Assembly: GCF_000516985.1 (NCBI RefSeq)
Contig: NW_006917100.1
Coordinates: 186,001 to 250,000 of the forward strand
DNA length: 64,000 nucleotides
Source of the DNA: Pestalotiopsis fici W106-1
Lineage: Eukaryota > Ascomycota > Sordariomycetes > Amphisphaeriales > Sporocadaceae
Direction of reading: 5' to 3'
A program made the position numbers and the translations under genes. This document shows, one piece after another, positions 35,257 to 44,648 of the stretch. The notes under the pieces were generated by a model that was given only the letters and a program-made list of their open reading frames with translations, was not told where the DNA came from and did not search any database. Every line of letters starts with the position of its first letter. Within the stretch, counting starts at the first letter, position 1.

Positions 35257-37087
35257 GGTGTCAAGATGCAAAAATTCGTGGTATCTTCAGACCGATCCAC
35301 GGATTGACTTTGGTGGAATAGCTTCATGTATCACCTTCTAGTCATATCTTTCAAATACACACGCAATGCATGAAAATGATATTTTCTGGGTCCTTCATCT
35401 CTCTAGCCTTCTGGCCGAGAGCATAAAAAGGCACCAAGCATTTAATACATTGTTGACTAATTTTCCCTATCTTTATATATTCCTGGATATTTAGAAATCA
35501 CAAATCCGAAGATGCATGTGCCAAATTGCATATTTCATAGAAAAATAACATTATTAATGTTCTAGTGACGCTACAGCACCGGGTTTGACGTGACTGCCAT
35601 TTATGCGATTTGTCTTGTATAATTCCACCCACCGTTCTGTCAGCCAGTAAGAGCCAATGGTCAAGTTTTGGTCAATATATGATTCGAATTTGGAGACTCT
35701 GCGCCCGTCTTTTCCTCTTTTTTCTTTACTTCTTTTTTCTTCCTTTTTTTTCTCTCTCTCTTTTGTTTCCCCTAATGTTTTCTTTTATTATATATAATAG
35801 TGACGTTCGATATGCGCCGTCGGATCCGGTGTGCCCGCTTCAACTCAGTTTGGGGGTGAGCAGGAACGCCGGTCTCTGGACCGGACACGATGCATTGGCA
35901 GCGACGAAAAGCCACCGAGTGCCTCATAAAACGGAAGTAGCTTGCCACCGAGAGCTGCCTAGATGGTCAGAACAATCCAGACCGACATCTCAGTCCCTTG
36001 ACTAGAAGGCGCCGAGGCTCAACTGGCCCCGAGTGCCTTCAATAATTGTGATACAACAAGGTACGGCAGCAGATACTGCAGCGGCACCTTCCCTCTCATT
36101 GCAGATCTCACGCCGAGCTCACTACGGATCATTGGTGCCTGGGGCGCAAAGAGTCATAGAAGTGTGTTCTACCATCGTTCTTGCCATATCATGGCCAGAA
36201 AGCCTCTCTTGTTGCCGCATCGCTGCATAGCCTATTTGACCCGACCCATGGATCTCTCGTGTATATAAGTAGGTAGACCCTCCTCTCCTCGAAATTCTTC
36301 CCCCCCCCCCCCCCCCCCCCGTTTCCTCTCCATTATCTTATCTCATTTCACCTTCCCACTCATCTCCTCCTACATCTTCAACATGTTCCTCTCAAACACT
36401 TCTGCACAGAGCTTCTCTCTACCTACAGCCGTGATGAGCTTCAAGGCGGCTTGACCCAGCTTTTCAAAAAAAAAAATAAAAAAATAAGGTATGTATATGA
36501 CGACCCTTCCCCTTACGATTAAACTTGTGTTCACTTTTTTTCTCTTGTTTTTTTTGTTGTAATTCTCTCGTATGCATTTTTTTTTTGTTTTTTTTTTTGC
36601 GTTCACTGCGAAGTTGGTTCTGCAAGTAGATAGGTCTATGAAGCCATCTCGATTGAGATGATGGAGGCGCCACTTTCGGAGTTTCCCTCGTAGTGGCCCA
36701 GAACGAATGGTCGGGCACCTTTTCCCGGTGTTCTGGATGAGTAAGCTTGTTCAAGCGAACATTCTGAAACTAAGATCTGACCAATAATGCTATTCATGTT
36801 CCGCAATTATGGATTTTCTAATGATTACCTCTTCCTTCTGACCAATTTTACGTGAAATATGGACTGTGCGGGTCACATAAAAAACGCCAATCGAACCATT
36901 TCCCATGGAGGGCATTGAAATTGGTCAATAAGCTAGTGTTGTGCTCGCATTGAATGGCAGAATTCATTTCCACCTAGTCTCATCTGTGAACGCCTCGGCA
37001 TAATGATCTCATTGGTCGCGTCACACATATGAACTTTACAACGTTATCTGGCGGATCTACAACACATATCAAAGCTAGAGTACGTCT
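35257..37087. other. Gene-poor region with homopolymer tracts
   Basis: Contains T- and C-rich tracts, a 21-base C run at 36300-36320, a TATA-like TATATAAG near 36262 and a 23-codon frame at 36383-36454 behind a CT-rich leader. A- and T-runs lie around 36465-36600. No complete gene was recognised. This is the left border of the RiPP cluster. Confidence 0.45.
36300..36320 (+). repeat. Poly(C) tract, 21 bases
   Basis: An uninterrupted run of C between a TATA-like box and a short frame; the length is likely to vary or to be a sequencing estimate. Confidence 0.9.
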
Positions 37088-38220
37088 TCAATCATGTTCC
37101 TCGCCATGAGAGTGGCAAACCGGCATTTGGCCAAGGACGACATTCTCATCATGATCTTCCTGCCAGATGGGCAACGCTGACAAATTCAGTTTTCCAGAAA
37201 TGACGGTACCTAACTCGGGATGACGGAGCGTGTTGGACAGGTCTGGAACACTATTGGAAGCCCAGTTTCTTATTTCTTGAAAGTTTCGGCAGACATGCTT
37301 GTTTTGCCAAACTGCCCAAGGCTCGAGCCAGCCGTCAGCCCACCGCTGAGGAACAAGACTCAGGTCAGCATGACATTGAAGAGACAGCCGAATAGAGTCT
37401 ATGCAATGAGCTGCAGAGGAATATGCCAATTAGCTACAACTCTGACACTAGGGCGGACGCCGGGTCCTTCGTTGGGAGGGGCTCAAGACTCACGGATGTG
37501 GAACTCTGGCGGGACTTGTTGATCTTCGACTTCAGTCTCGGAAGGATAAAGATGATTATAGAGGACTGTTTTCTTGCGCAGGTAGTTGAGGCAGTGTAGT
37601 TGATGAAATACGTCCATGCCAAAGAAGTAACCTGATTGGTCATGGAATTGAACCGAAGACTGGCCCATGGCCTCGACCTTTTCTTGGGACACTTTGATCC
37701 AACCCACTGATATGTGTCAGCGCTCAAAGTAAAAGTGCGCGAAGGTCTAGATGTAATTGGATTTCACGAGAAGTTGTTAGATGAACTCACACCCGTCTTT
37801 CATGCTGATCTTGGCCCATTCTGGATCGGCTACAGAACGATCGAATGTCGTGTAGACAGACTTTTCTCCTAAAGGGAGCTGGTATTGGGAGTATTTCTCT
37901 TCAAATGGCGCTTCCCATGGTTCTTTGTATTCTTAGCTGATGAAGCATGATCGAAATGCCCACTCTGGCTGCGAAGACTCACCGTATGGAGTTCCGTGCC
38001 CTGTCAAGTTCCGGGTGCGATAGTGGAAATTCACAAAAGCCCAAGAAATATTGATGAGCAATAAAAGGCAGTGAAATACATAAGTAATTGCTTTTGCCAG
38101 TCTTGAACGACCAAATCTACTCTTGGTCGGCCTTTTGAGCTCAAACTCGTCCTTTTCACTGGCTAAGAGCGTAGCTTCCTCACTGGATAAGGTATCCGAG
38201 TCGCGTTCGAAGTCAGCCAT
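37088..38220 (-). CDS. UstYa-like oxidase 1 (DUF3328)
   Basis: Four exons give about 300 residues, longer than usual because of a C-terminal extension. An acidic cytosolic start (MADFERDSDTLSSEEATLL) precedes one membrane segment (AITYVFHCLLLLINISWAFV). Both UstYa signatures are present. The first is VFHQLHCLNYLRKK (HxxHC). The second is assembled across an intron as HIPHCIDSIRLSLQC. UstYa-family proteins perform oxidative cyclisation or hydroxylation of peptides in ustiloxin- and cyclochlorotine-type pathways. The extension after LSLVPQRWADGWLEPW replaces the usual DG.G..H.C.DW end but keeps tryptophan and cysteine positions. The gene is the leftmost member of the cluster; a paired CGGTCCG operator lies 127-171 bases upstream of its start. 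Confidence 0.88.
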
Positions 38221-38803
38221 GGCGATCTCTATGGTAGAATCACGTTATTAGGATGAAATGAGTTGAATAAATCATTTAAATCACATTAAAACCAAACGCG
38301 AATATCGTTGTACTGACTTGGATGTTAACAGCCCTGAAGGTGTCTGGTCCGGTCCGGGCTGCAGCGCGGCCCAAAATAGCCCGGACCGGACTCCCCTCTA
38401 TCCGACCATCGGCGTCGGAAAACACAGTCAATCACTTTTGGTCACCAATTTTCTTGTGCAACAGATTCCCGACTTTTATTTCCACATTTTCAACGAACTG
38501 CAACACATATGCTTGTTATAAACATATCACTGTAGCGACTGATCAAACCAGAATTACGGAGCTGACAGTGTCGTATCTCTTTAGTCATGACAGAATGATA
38601 GATGAGAACAACCAGAAATTAAAACTTTTGAAAAAGCTGCGGATCAATATCTAGTCAATGCTCAAAGGGCAATGAAAGTAGAGACAGACTACGGTACTTA
38701 AAGCACTCTAGGCATACTAAAGAAAGATCCATATAAATGGCAGTAGCCATATAATGCATTTGCATTTTTGGTTGTGTTTCCGACTCGATATTTTCTTGGT
38801 ACA
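38221..38803. other. Intergenic, promoter of UstYa-like gene 1
   Basis: Holds the inverted repeat described separately and the 3' flank of UstYa-like gene 2. Confidence 0.6.
38347..38391. promoter_or_regulatory. Paired CGGTCCG operator candidate
   Basis: A perfect 14-base inverted repeat: GTCCGGTCCGGGCT at 38347-38360 and its reverse complement at 38378-38391, with a 17-base spacer. Each arm contains CGG-T-CCG, a symmetric layout expected for a Zn2Cys6 dimer. Confidence 0.7.
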
Positions 38804-39469
38804 TCAAATTTCGTCCATGTCAGGTAGTTTCATCAAGTCCAGAAGCACTCGCCAATCTTTACACTGGTGCTCTACGCCCTGCCCATCCGTCTCCACGTAG
38901 CCCTCTGCTAATGGTTCCAAGGTCATGTCGGCAGCACAGAGTATATCCTACAAGATTCAGTGTATACTCAAGAATGTCTGTTGCCTTATTACATCTCTCA
39001 CCTGTCGCAAAAAGTCGAAACAGTGTTCCAGGTGATTTTGGTTCAGTGTAAGATCAACTACCCTTTTCTCGTGGCTCCCTGTTTGAGGCTCCGATGCAAC
39101 TTGCCTTTTCGCCGGTCTCGCATCGTCCATGGCGAGATTGGCAAACTCCTCTCGAATAGCGATTAGGCAGTGCATCTTGTGAAAGACATCAATGCCTCGC
39201 GGGAACCGTCTGCCGGCGTCGTCGCGCCATTCGGCATCCCACCAGTCATGCCAGACCATAGCTCCCCAAAATTGGCCGGCTTCGGCATTGTCAAAGTCGC
39301 GAAGGTGTGGATGATCGACGAAGGTGTAGGTACGGAGCGGCAGGTTCATGGGCCACTGCGAGACGGGGCGTTCCCAACGACTATGAAATACAAAGGCAAG
39401 GATGATGCAGAACGTGGTCAAAAGACCCATCCCCCAGGGGAGTTTGGAGTTTTGCGATGGAGGAGCCAT
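38804..39469 (-). CDS. UstYa-like oxidase 2 (DUF3328)
   Basis: Two exons give about 204 residues. After MAPPSQNSKLPW a single membrane helix (GMGLLTTFCIILAFVFHS) leads to the lumenal domain. The first signature is VFHKMHCLIAIREEF, the second HLEHCFDFLRQ. Across the intron (GTGAGA...TTGTAG) the frame continues DILCAADMTLEPLAEG and ends DGQGVEHQCKDW..., the textbook C terminus of UstYa proteins. All four HxxHC histidines are present, so it is predicted to be active. It is divergent from UstYa-like gene 3 with a 360-base shared promoter holding two CGGTCCG sites. The ATG at 39469 was chosen; an in-frame TTG upstream is not a normal start. Confidence 0.92.
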
Positions 39470-39829
39470 AGTCACCTGTGCGTGCAAAAATTATTTTTCC
39501 GTTTTCGAAAAGCGAAAAAGTCAAGAAAGTTTTTGATGGAAAGGCCATCTGATGCAATAAATCAATCAATAATGTGCCATTTGTAGTATTTCGAAAACGG
39601 GGACTGTATACGCCACTGTAATTACAAGGCATTATCCACTACCGGTCCGGGGCAATGCACCCCACCAAGTCGGTCCGGCTGATGAGAGGCCAATGGGAAT
39701 ACAGACATTTTTCTTTTCATGCGAACATACTTCTTTGTAATTTCTCAAGGTCAATAAGCCTGACATGTCTACATAGTTGAGGTCAATTAACTCCAACTTG
39801 TAGTACTCATATACCAAATTTTCCAAATA
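39470..39829. other. Divergent promoter of UstYa-like genes 2 and 3
   Basis: A 360-base gene-free stretch with the two operator candidates at 39641-39678. Confidence 0.65.
39641..39678. promoter_or_regulatory. Two CGGTCCGG operator candidates
   Basis: CCGGTCCGG at 39642-39650 and CGGTCCGG at 39671-39678, 150-210 bases from both divergent starts. ACCGGTCCGGGGCAAT (39641-39656) recurs exactly at 42338-42353. Confidence 0.7.
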
Positions 39830-40559
39830 ATGTTGAAGTACGTGTATATGGCCTGCGCGCTTGGCGCCTCCATCATCTTCCTGTGGCTGTCTCTGACTGG
39901 CCCACCGCCACCAATTGCTCACCATACCTATTTGCCCGAAGTGGAAGCAAGACCACGCTTTCTACTTGGAAATGTGACATACCGACACTTTGACGACACA
40001 GCCGAGCGTCTTTGGGACGAGCTGGTCCCTTCTAACAATGGTGCCGTCCTCGCCACCAACATAACCAGTGGTTTTCACTTCTGGGCGATTCCCGCAATGT
40101 TCCACCAGCTCCGTTGCCTGCGCGAGATTCGGCAAGAATTCATCGCGCTTAGCAGATCTGGAGCAGAGGCGCGCAGGTTCATGTCTGATCGGGGTCCCGG
40201 ATCCTCGTACGCAAACGTGTCGTACTGCTTTGACTACGTCCGTCAGGTACGATCAGCCATGACTCAAACGCACCTTGGAGATAAATGACATATTTGCTGA
40301 ACTCTAGTGTCTAGAGCATTCTCTGCCATGCAGATACGACGTTGCACCCGGTCGCGCAACTCACTCCAGAACAGAAAATCATTGACGGAAATGCCTTGTG
40401 GCACATGTGCAAGGATGATTCAATCCTGTACCAATGGGCACAAACGTCTGGAATGCCTCACCAGGTATGTTTAGTCAAAAGTGTTCGATACCCATCTTTG
40501 CGCTTGCTTATATGATCATCTAGGACTATCTAATTCGTGAACACCCGATTTCCGGATGA
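39830..40559 (+). CDS. UstYa-like protein 3, degenerate HxxHC motifs
   Basis: Three exons (39830-40246, 40315 to about 40468, about 40527-40559) give about 200 residues. MLKYVYMACALGASIIFLWL is a signal anchor. The fold is clearly UstYa (SYCFDYVRQ spliced to SILCHADTTLHP, then DGNALWHMCKDD), but both histidine motifs are altered: the first reads FHQLRC in place of FHQLHC, and the second reads NVSYC in place of HxxHC. With three of four motif histidines changed, the normal metal or catalytic site is probably lost or rebuilt. It may be a non-catalytic partner, as in paired UstYa/UstYb-type systems, or it may be decaying. The reading frame is intact and the promoter carries the cluster operator, which favours a functional role. 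Confidence 0.85.
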
Positions 40560-41203
40560 AAATGTCTCATTTTCTCTGTGAGCGATTGGACAAGATCGAA
40601 GTGCCCTGTCTTTGTGTGGCCTTTTTTGACATAGCAATGAGGTACTCTTCGAAATGAGAATGGTATATATGCTGATGACGACTTCAGAATGATTGGGGGT
40701 TAAATGGGAAGTCATATCGTATATTAGTAAAATAATATTGGAAAATAACAATATCGATAAAACTAAGAAATAAATGGCATACACGTTTTACTAAACTGCA
40801 CTTGAATCAACTTGAATATGCAAATTTCACAATCCAAGTGTCAGCAGTTTCACTTTCAATTTTTTTTAATTCTTTTTTTAATTTATTTTTTTAATCTTTC
40901 TTTTTCTGTAAAAAAGAAGGCGGCGACATGCCGGAACAAAAGAATGAAGGAAAGAAATGAAGAAACAAGAGAGAGAGAAAAGGCGATATTTGCCATCAAC
41001 GGGAGGAATGGCTTTGAAATCAGTTTAGACCCAGCTTACTCTCGACACTATATCTGAGTGTCTCTTGATGCTTCTGTCTTCGCTAGTTTGCGTCCGACAC
41101 GAAACAATATTGTCAGGAAGTAAGAAAATGTTCCGACGACAAGACCCAAGATGGTGAATTATTCGAACAATTGAAAAGGTCATTTGTACATTCACTACAT
41201 TTT
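40560..41203. other. Convergent 3' flanks, AT-rich
   Basis: Between the stops of UstYa-like genes 3 and 4. T-rich tracts at 40858-40910 and purine-rich DNA at 40915-40985. No gene was seen. Confidence 0.55.
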
Positions 41204-42124
41204 CTACGCTGTCCCGTGAGGATAACCACCCTGGTCCGAGATGCGATGCTTTCGTGCGAAATCGAATACAGTTTCGAAATCCCTGCAAACATGGTATGCC
41301 CCAAAGCCGTCGGTGGCAGGCTCATCAGTATCACTCTTCTGTCCCTCTAAGGCAGTGTCGGCACAGCACGTCAAGGAATTCTTCAGGTACTCGAAGCAAT
41401 GACTGACGTGCCACATCATCAGGTCGTCTGACATATCCTCATGCCCATGATGTTTATTGTTGCCCAACAGATTGCTAAACTCCTCGGCTAGCATGTGCAA
41501 GCAATGCAGTTGATGAAAGACGGCAATATTGTATAAATTCTTATCGCGCGATCGAATTGGAGGCGGCAACGACTTGTCGCTCCAATCGTCAACGGATATA
41601 AAACCGCCACCAGCTATGTCGAGATCTTTTCAGCATGTTGACCGCAATTTTACGTTCTCGGTATTCGGCTTTTACCTGGCATGACTTTCATCCAACTCGC
41701 ATCGGTGGCATTCAGTGGCTCAAAGCTCGGATCTGCCTTGAATATTTTTACTTTGGATCCAACTATGGACAAAATTCAGCTCTTATACCCGCCCATGTAG
41801 AATAGAGATGTGCTCACCAGAAGGGACAAGCGAGTTGAACTCTTCAAGAGGTCGTGGGTCCTTGGACTGTAGCCAGGTGGAGTGGAGTATCGCAGTCTGC
41901 AGCATGACGACAAGCAAAAGGACGCCGATGAGTGTATTTCGGCAAAGTGTTACAATCTGAGCTTTGCGCCGCCGTCTTCGCTCATGCCTTGATATAGTGC
42001 GGTCGACCTCGTACTCAAAGTCATCGCTGGGAGCTGTCGAGGACGAGCTAGCGATACTTAGTAGTGGCCGTTCAGAAGATTTGCGCATGGCAACTTGTTT
42101 GGAGGTGTACACTCCAAAAGCCAT
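41204..42124 (-). CDS. UstYa-like oxidase 4 (DUF3328)
   Basis: Three exons give about 265 residues. A long basic and serine-rich cytosolic start (SRHERRRRRKAQ) precedes one membrane helix (NTLIGVLLLVVMLQTAIL). Both signatures are complete: AVFHQLHCLHMLAEEF and WHVSHCFEYLKNSLTCCAD. It ends TDGFGAYHVCRDFETV..., the ustiloxin-type C terminus (DG.G..H.CRDF). This gene and UstYa-like gene 6 are the two most alike in the cluster (both AVFHQLHCLH and a CC-D-T-x-LEGQ stretch), so they may be paralogues that act on the same kind of site. It is divergent from the precursor gene and shares its 525-base promoter, the arrangement expected of a core modifying enzyme. Confidence 0.92.
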
Positions 42125-42649
42125 ACTGAAGTCCGCTAATGTGTAAATAGAATAAATGATGGTTAAGATGTAAGGTGAATAATGCAGGATCTAATTTGGG
42201 CTGTTGTAGCTAAATGGTGGGATATCCTGGGCTGGGTGATTGATTCGAATGTTAGAGCGTACTCGAAATGTTAAGGGAGCCGAAAGAATACTCCCGGAAA
42301 GTTTTACACATTCTAGACCCTTAGACGGTCCAATATGACCGGTCCGGGGCAATTCCGGACTTGTAGAGGACAACGCCGGATAGGCGCTTTCCGGACGAAC
42401 GAGGACCACGGTTCAAACCTGGAAAGACAGTGTATTGTCGGTAGAGTGAGGTCAATATTCGTTATACTTCATCAATGGTTATCGATTCACATTACGTCCA
42501 CGTATATAGCCCGGAATGTCTTCGCTCGAGTGTCAACCCTCAGCAGCAGCATCAACGCTTCTTCACTCAGCTCTTCACCGCCTCATCCAATTCATCACAA
42601 CGATTCTATTCTTTTTAGAGAAACCTCGAGCATCAATTATTTGATCAGT
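42125..42649. other. Divergent promoter of UstYa-like gene 4 and precursor
   Basis: Contains the operator candidate at 42338-42353 and a C/T- and A/C-rich leader before 42650. No other gene was seen. Confidence 0.65.
42338..42353. promoter_or_regulatory. CCGGTCCGG operator candidate
   Basis: ACCGGTCCGGGGCAAT, identical over 16 bases to 39641-39656; a half-like CGGTCC lies 12 bases to the left and TTCCGGAC to the right. It is about 215 bases from UstYa-like gene 4 and 300 bases from the precursor ATG. Confidence 0.7.
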
Positions 42650-43078
42650 ATGGTTTCTGCCAAGTCTTTCGCCGTTCTGTCCCTCCTTGGACTCTGCATG
42701 GCAGCTGCTCTGCCCGCTGAGTAAGTACTGCAAAAGATCCCATATAATTTCCGGGTGAACAAATACTCAAGCTGAACGATTTAAACCAGAGTCAGTGACA
42801 AGAGATATCTCGTCAAGTATGAAGGCGACAGTGCCAACGACAAGCGCTACTTGGTCAAGTACGAAGGCGACGAGGAAGCCGCCAAGGACAAGCGTTACCT
42901 TGTCAAGTATGAGGGCGACGAGGAGGCAGCCAAGGATAAGCGTTATCTTGTCAAATATGAGGGTGATGAGGAAGCTGCCAAGGATAAGCGTTACCTTGTC
43001 AAATATGAGGGTGATGAGGAAGCTGCCAAGGACAAGCGCTACCTTGTCAAGTACGAGGGTGATGACGAGACTGCTTAA
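42650..43078 (+). CDS. RiPP precursor peptide, six YLVKYEGD cores (dikaritin-type)
   Basis: Exons 42650-42720 and 42790-43078 (GTAAGT...ACCAG intron) encode 119 residues. Exon 1 is a classical signal peptide (MVSAKSFAVLSLLGLCMAAA, cut near LPAE). Exon 2 starts VSDKR and then holds six repeats that start at 42806, 42848, 42896, 42944, 42992 and 43040. The repeat is YLVKYEGD plus a spacer: SANDKR in repeat 1, EEAAKDKR in repeats 2-5, DDETA at the end. KR before every repeat fits Kex2 cleavage in the Golgi. The core holds two tyrosines (positions 1 and 5) and a lysine. A secreted, Kex2-cut tandem-core precursor next to UstYa-like genes is the definition of dikaritin RiPPs such as ustiloxin, phomopsin and asperipin. 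This core matches none of those I know. The peptide product, its crosslinks and its bioactivity are unknown. Confidence 0.93.
42806..43075 (+). repeat. Six tandem core-peptide repeats (42-48 base period)
   Basis: Units of 42, 48, 48, 48, 48 and 36 bases. Third-position differences (for example AAG/AAA, GGC/GGT) show that the encoded core is kept while silent sites drift. Repeats 4 and 5 differ at only a few bases. Confidence 0.95.
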
Positions 43079-43949
43079 GGAGAGGCAAAGGATTGTCGTC
43101 CAGAGGTATTCAGCACGATGTATCTCGACATCATGCAGCTTTCCCTTTGTGAGATGAATGATGGTATATGACTGATGGTAGCGAGATGGTAACGTTAAGC
43201 TTATGCTCAATACACTCCTTTGGATCAACAAAAGCTTAAGTTCATGAACACTTATTCACTTATGCAACTTGAAATACGTCCACTGCGGCACGACAGGGGT
43301 CTGCTGACTCATTCCGACACAACAGCGACTGTTCCACTTTTAACGTGGCATTTTGTACCCGACAGCGGCTCCGTATCCAGGCTCCGTTATGGCGCTTTCG
43401 GCCGGAGCACCGTTGAAAATCCAAGCCTCTAATCATACCTATCGCTAATATTAAAAAGATACTATCAAGGTTAGCCGTCGCGGTTAATAAATATTATCTT
43501 AATTTACCTTTTCGATTATAATTAGCATTTTAATATCGTATATTTAATAATAAAACAAGGTTCCTCATCAAGTAGACGGGACGAGTTCGCCGAGCCTATA
43601 TTTGGGATGTCGTCTCGCAAGTGGTCCTAGCTCATAGTCCCGGGTGATACCGAGCATTGCGGAAGCCTTCATTTGAGCGTACCTAGTGCCACGCCCTACT
43701 TTGCAAGCCATCCTTTAGCCTGACATGTTGATCTTCTGCAGGCTGTTGTGCACAGGTTTTGCCCCGTCATCCAGAACACGACTAGTATGAATGAACTCGA
43801 AGGATTTCCGAAACGGGAGCATGGTGTAGGAGTATATGTAAGGATCTAATTGAGGAGCTTAGATATGTTAGCTAGGCATTTTTGAGTTCTATTAGTATCC
43901 TGGCTGGCACGGTGTCAGCATTACTATGTTTCGTCACAGGCCCTCTCTA
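43079..43949. other. Intergenic with AT-rich island
   Basis: 3' flank of the precursor, then a very AT-rich stretch at 43435-43560 like a mutated repeat relic. No gene was seen. Confidence 0.5.
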
Positions 43950-44281
43950 TTAAGGACGCCATACGACCGTCGGATGGGTATTTTCGCAGGGTCTGTCATC
44001 ATGGCCCTGGGCAGCGCTTTGCAGGGCGCATCGGTCCATAGTGAGTGTTCACAATTACCTCGCAAATAACGATTAGGTCCGCGATCTCTAACGATTTTCC
44101 TCCACTCGCTATGTTCATCATGGCTCGGTTCGTCATTGAGTTTGGGCTTGTCTTTGCCAATGCTTGCGCATCGATGCTGATCGCGGAGCTGGCTCACCCC
44201 AAAGACCGCCAGGTGGTGACTTCCCTCTATCAGACCGCCTGGTATCTGGGCGGCGTCATGCAGTCGCCTGACTCCCCCTGA
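43950..44281 (+). pseudogene. MFS sugar-transporter fragment
   Basis: Two pieces split by an apparent intron at about 44040-44110 read YDRRMGIFAGSVIMALGSAL and then MFIMARFVIEFGLVFANACA, IAELAHPKDRQVVTSLYQTA and WYLGGVMQSPDSP before a stop. This is the early core of the sugar-porter family (R-x-G-R-R loop, MF..ARF..GFGL..A, I.E..HPK.R). The N terminus and about two thirds of the C terminus are missing, so it is a relic. Its position beside an AT-rich island, between the precursor and the 4-TM gene, suggests insertion or rearrangement. Confidence 0.75.
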
Positions 44282-44648
44282 ATGACTAAGGATCCAGCAG
44301 ATATTTTGCCTCCCCTTTCGACACTCATACTTAACTTTTACACGTGAGCCAAGCCTGGCACACCAGCCTCGGGACACTACGAAGTGAATCCAGAACATCT
44401 ATCAAACTCCTGATGATCCAGATTTATTCCTATAATTGGTCCCAAACACTGAGGGTGATGTCATGCAATTCCAGTATTGTCTATGGATTTTCAAAACGGG
44501 CTTGTCAAAGCTTTAAGATCATGAGTAGTATTAATTCCCGTAGTTATACAATACCGCGCGTGTTTAATGATCGTGGCCTTCCTGCTCGCGGCGGAAAGTG
44601 TGCTGATTTCTACCCTTTTTTTTTTTCTTTTTGCGGCGCGCCACTGAT
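44282..44648. other. Intergenic
   Basis: Short gap with a T-run near 44615-44625. Nothing else was recognised. Confidence 0.5.

Noticed and set aside
40247..40309. Earlier acceptor (about 40307) for the first intron of UstYa-like gene 3
   Set aside because: It gives a frame that stops within 27 codons. The acceptor at 40314 restores the family C terminus SILCHADTTLHP.
42806..43075. Regular 48-base repeats that might be read as an array such as CRISPR
   Set aside because: They are coding, in frame and without unique spacers, in a eukaryotic genome.
42767..43231. Long minus-strand frame with hydrophobic repeats across the precursor gene
   Set aside because: It is the mirror of the tandem core repeats. 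The plus strand has a signal peptide, Kex2 sites and a clean intron, which explain the openness.
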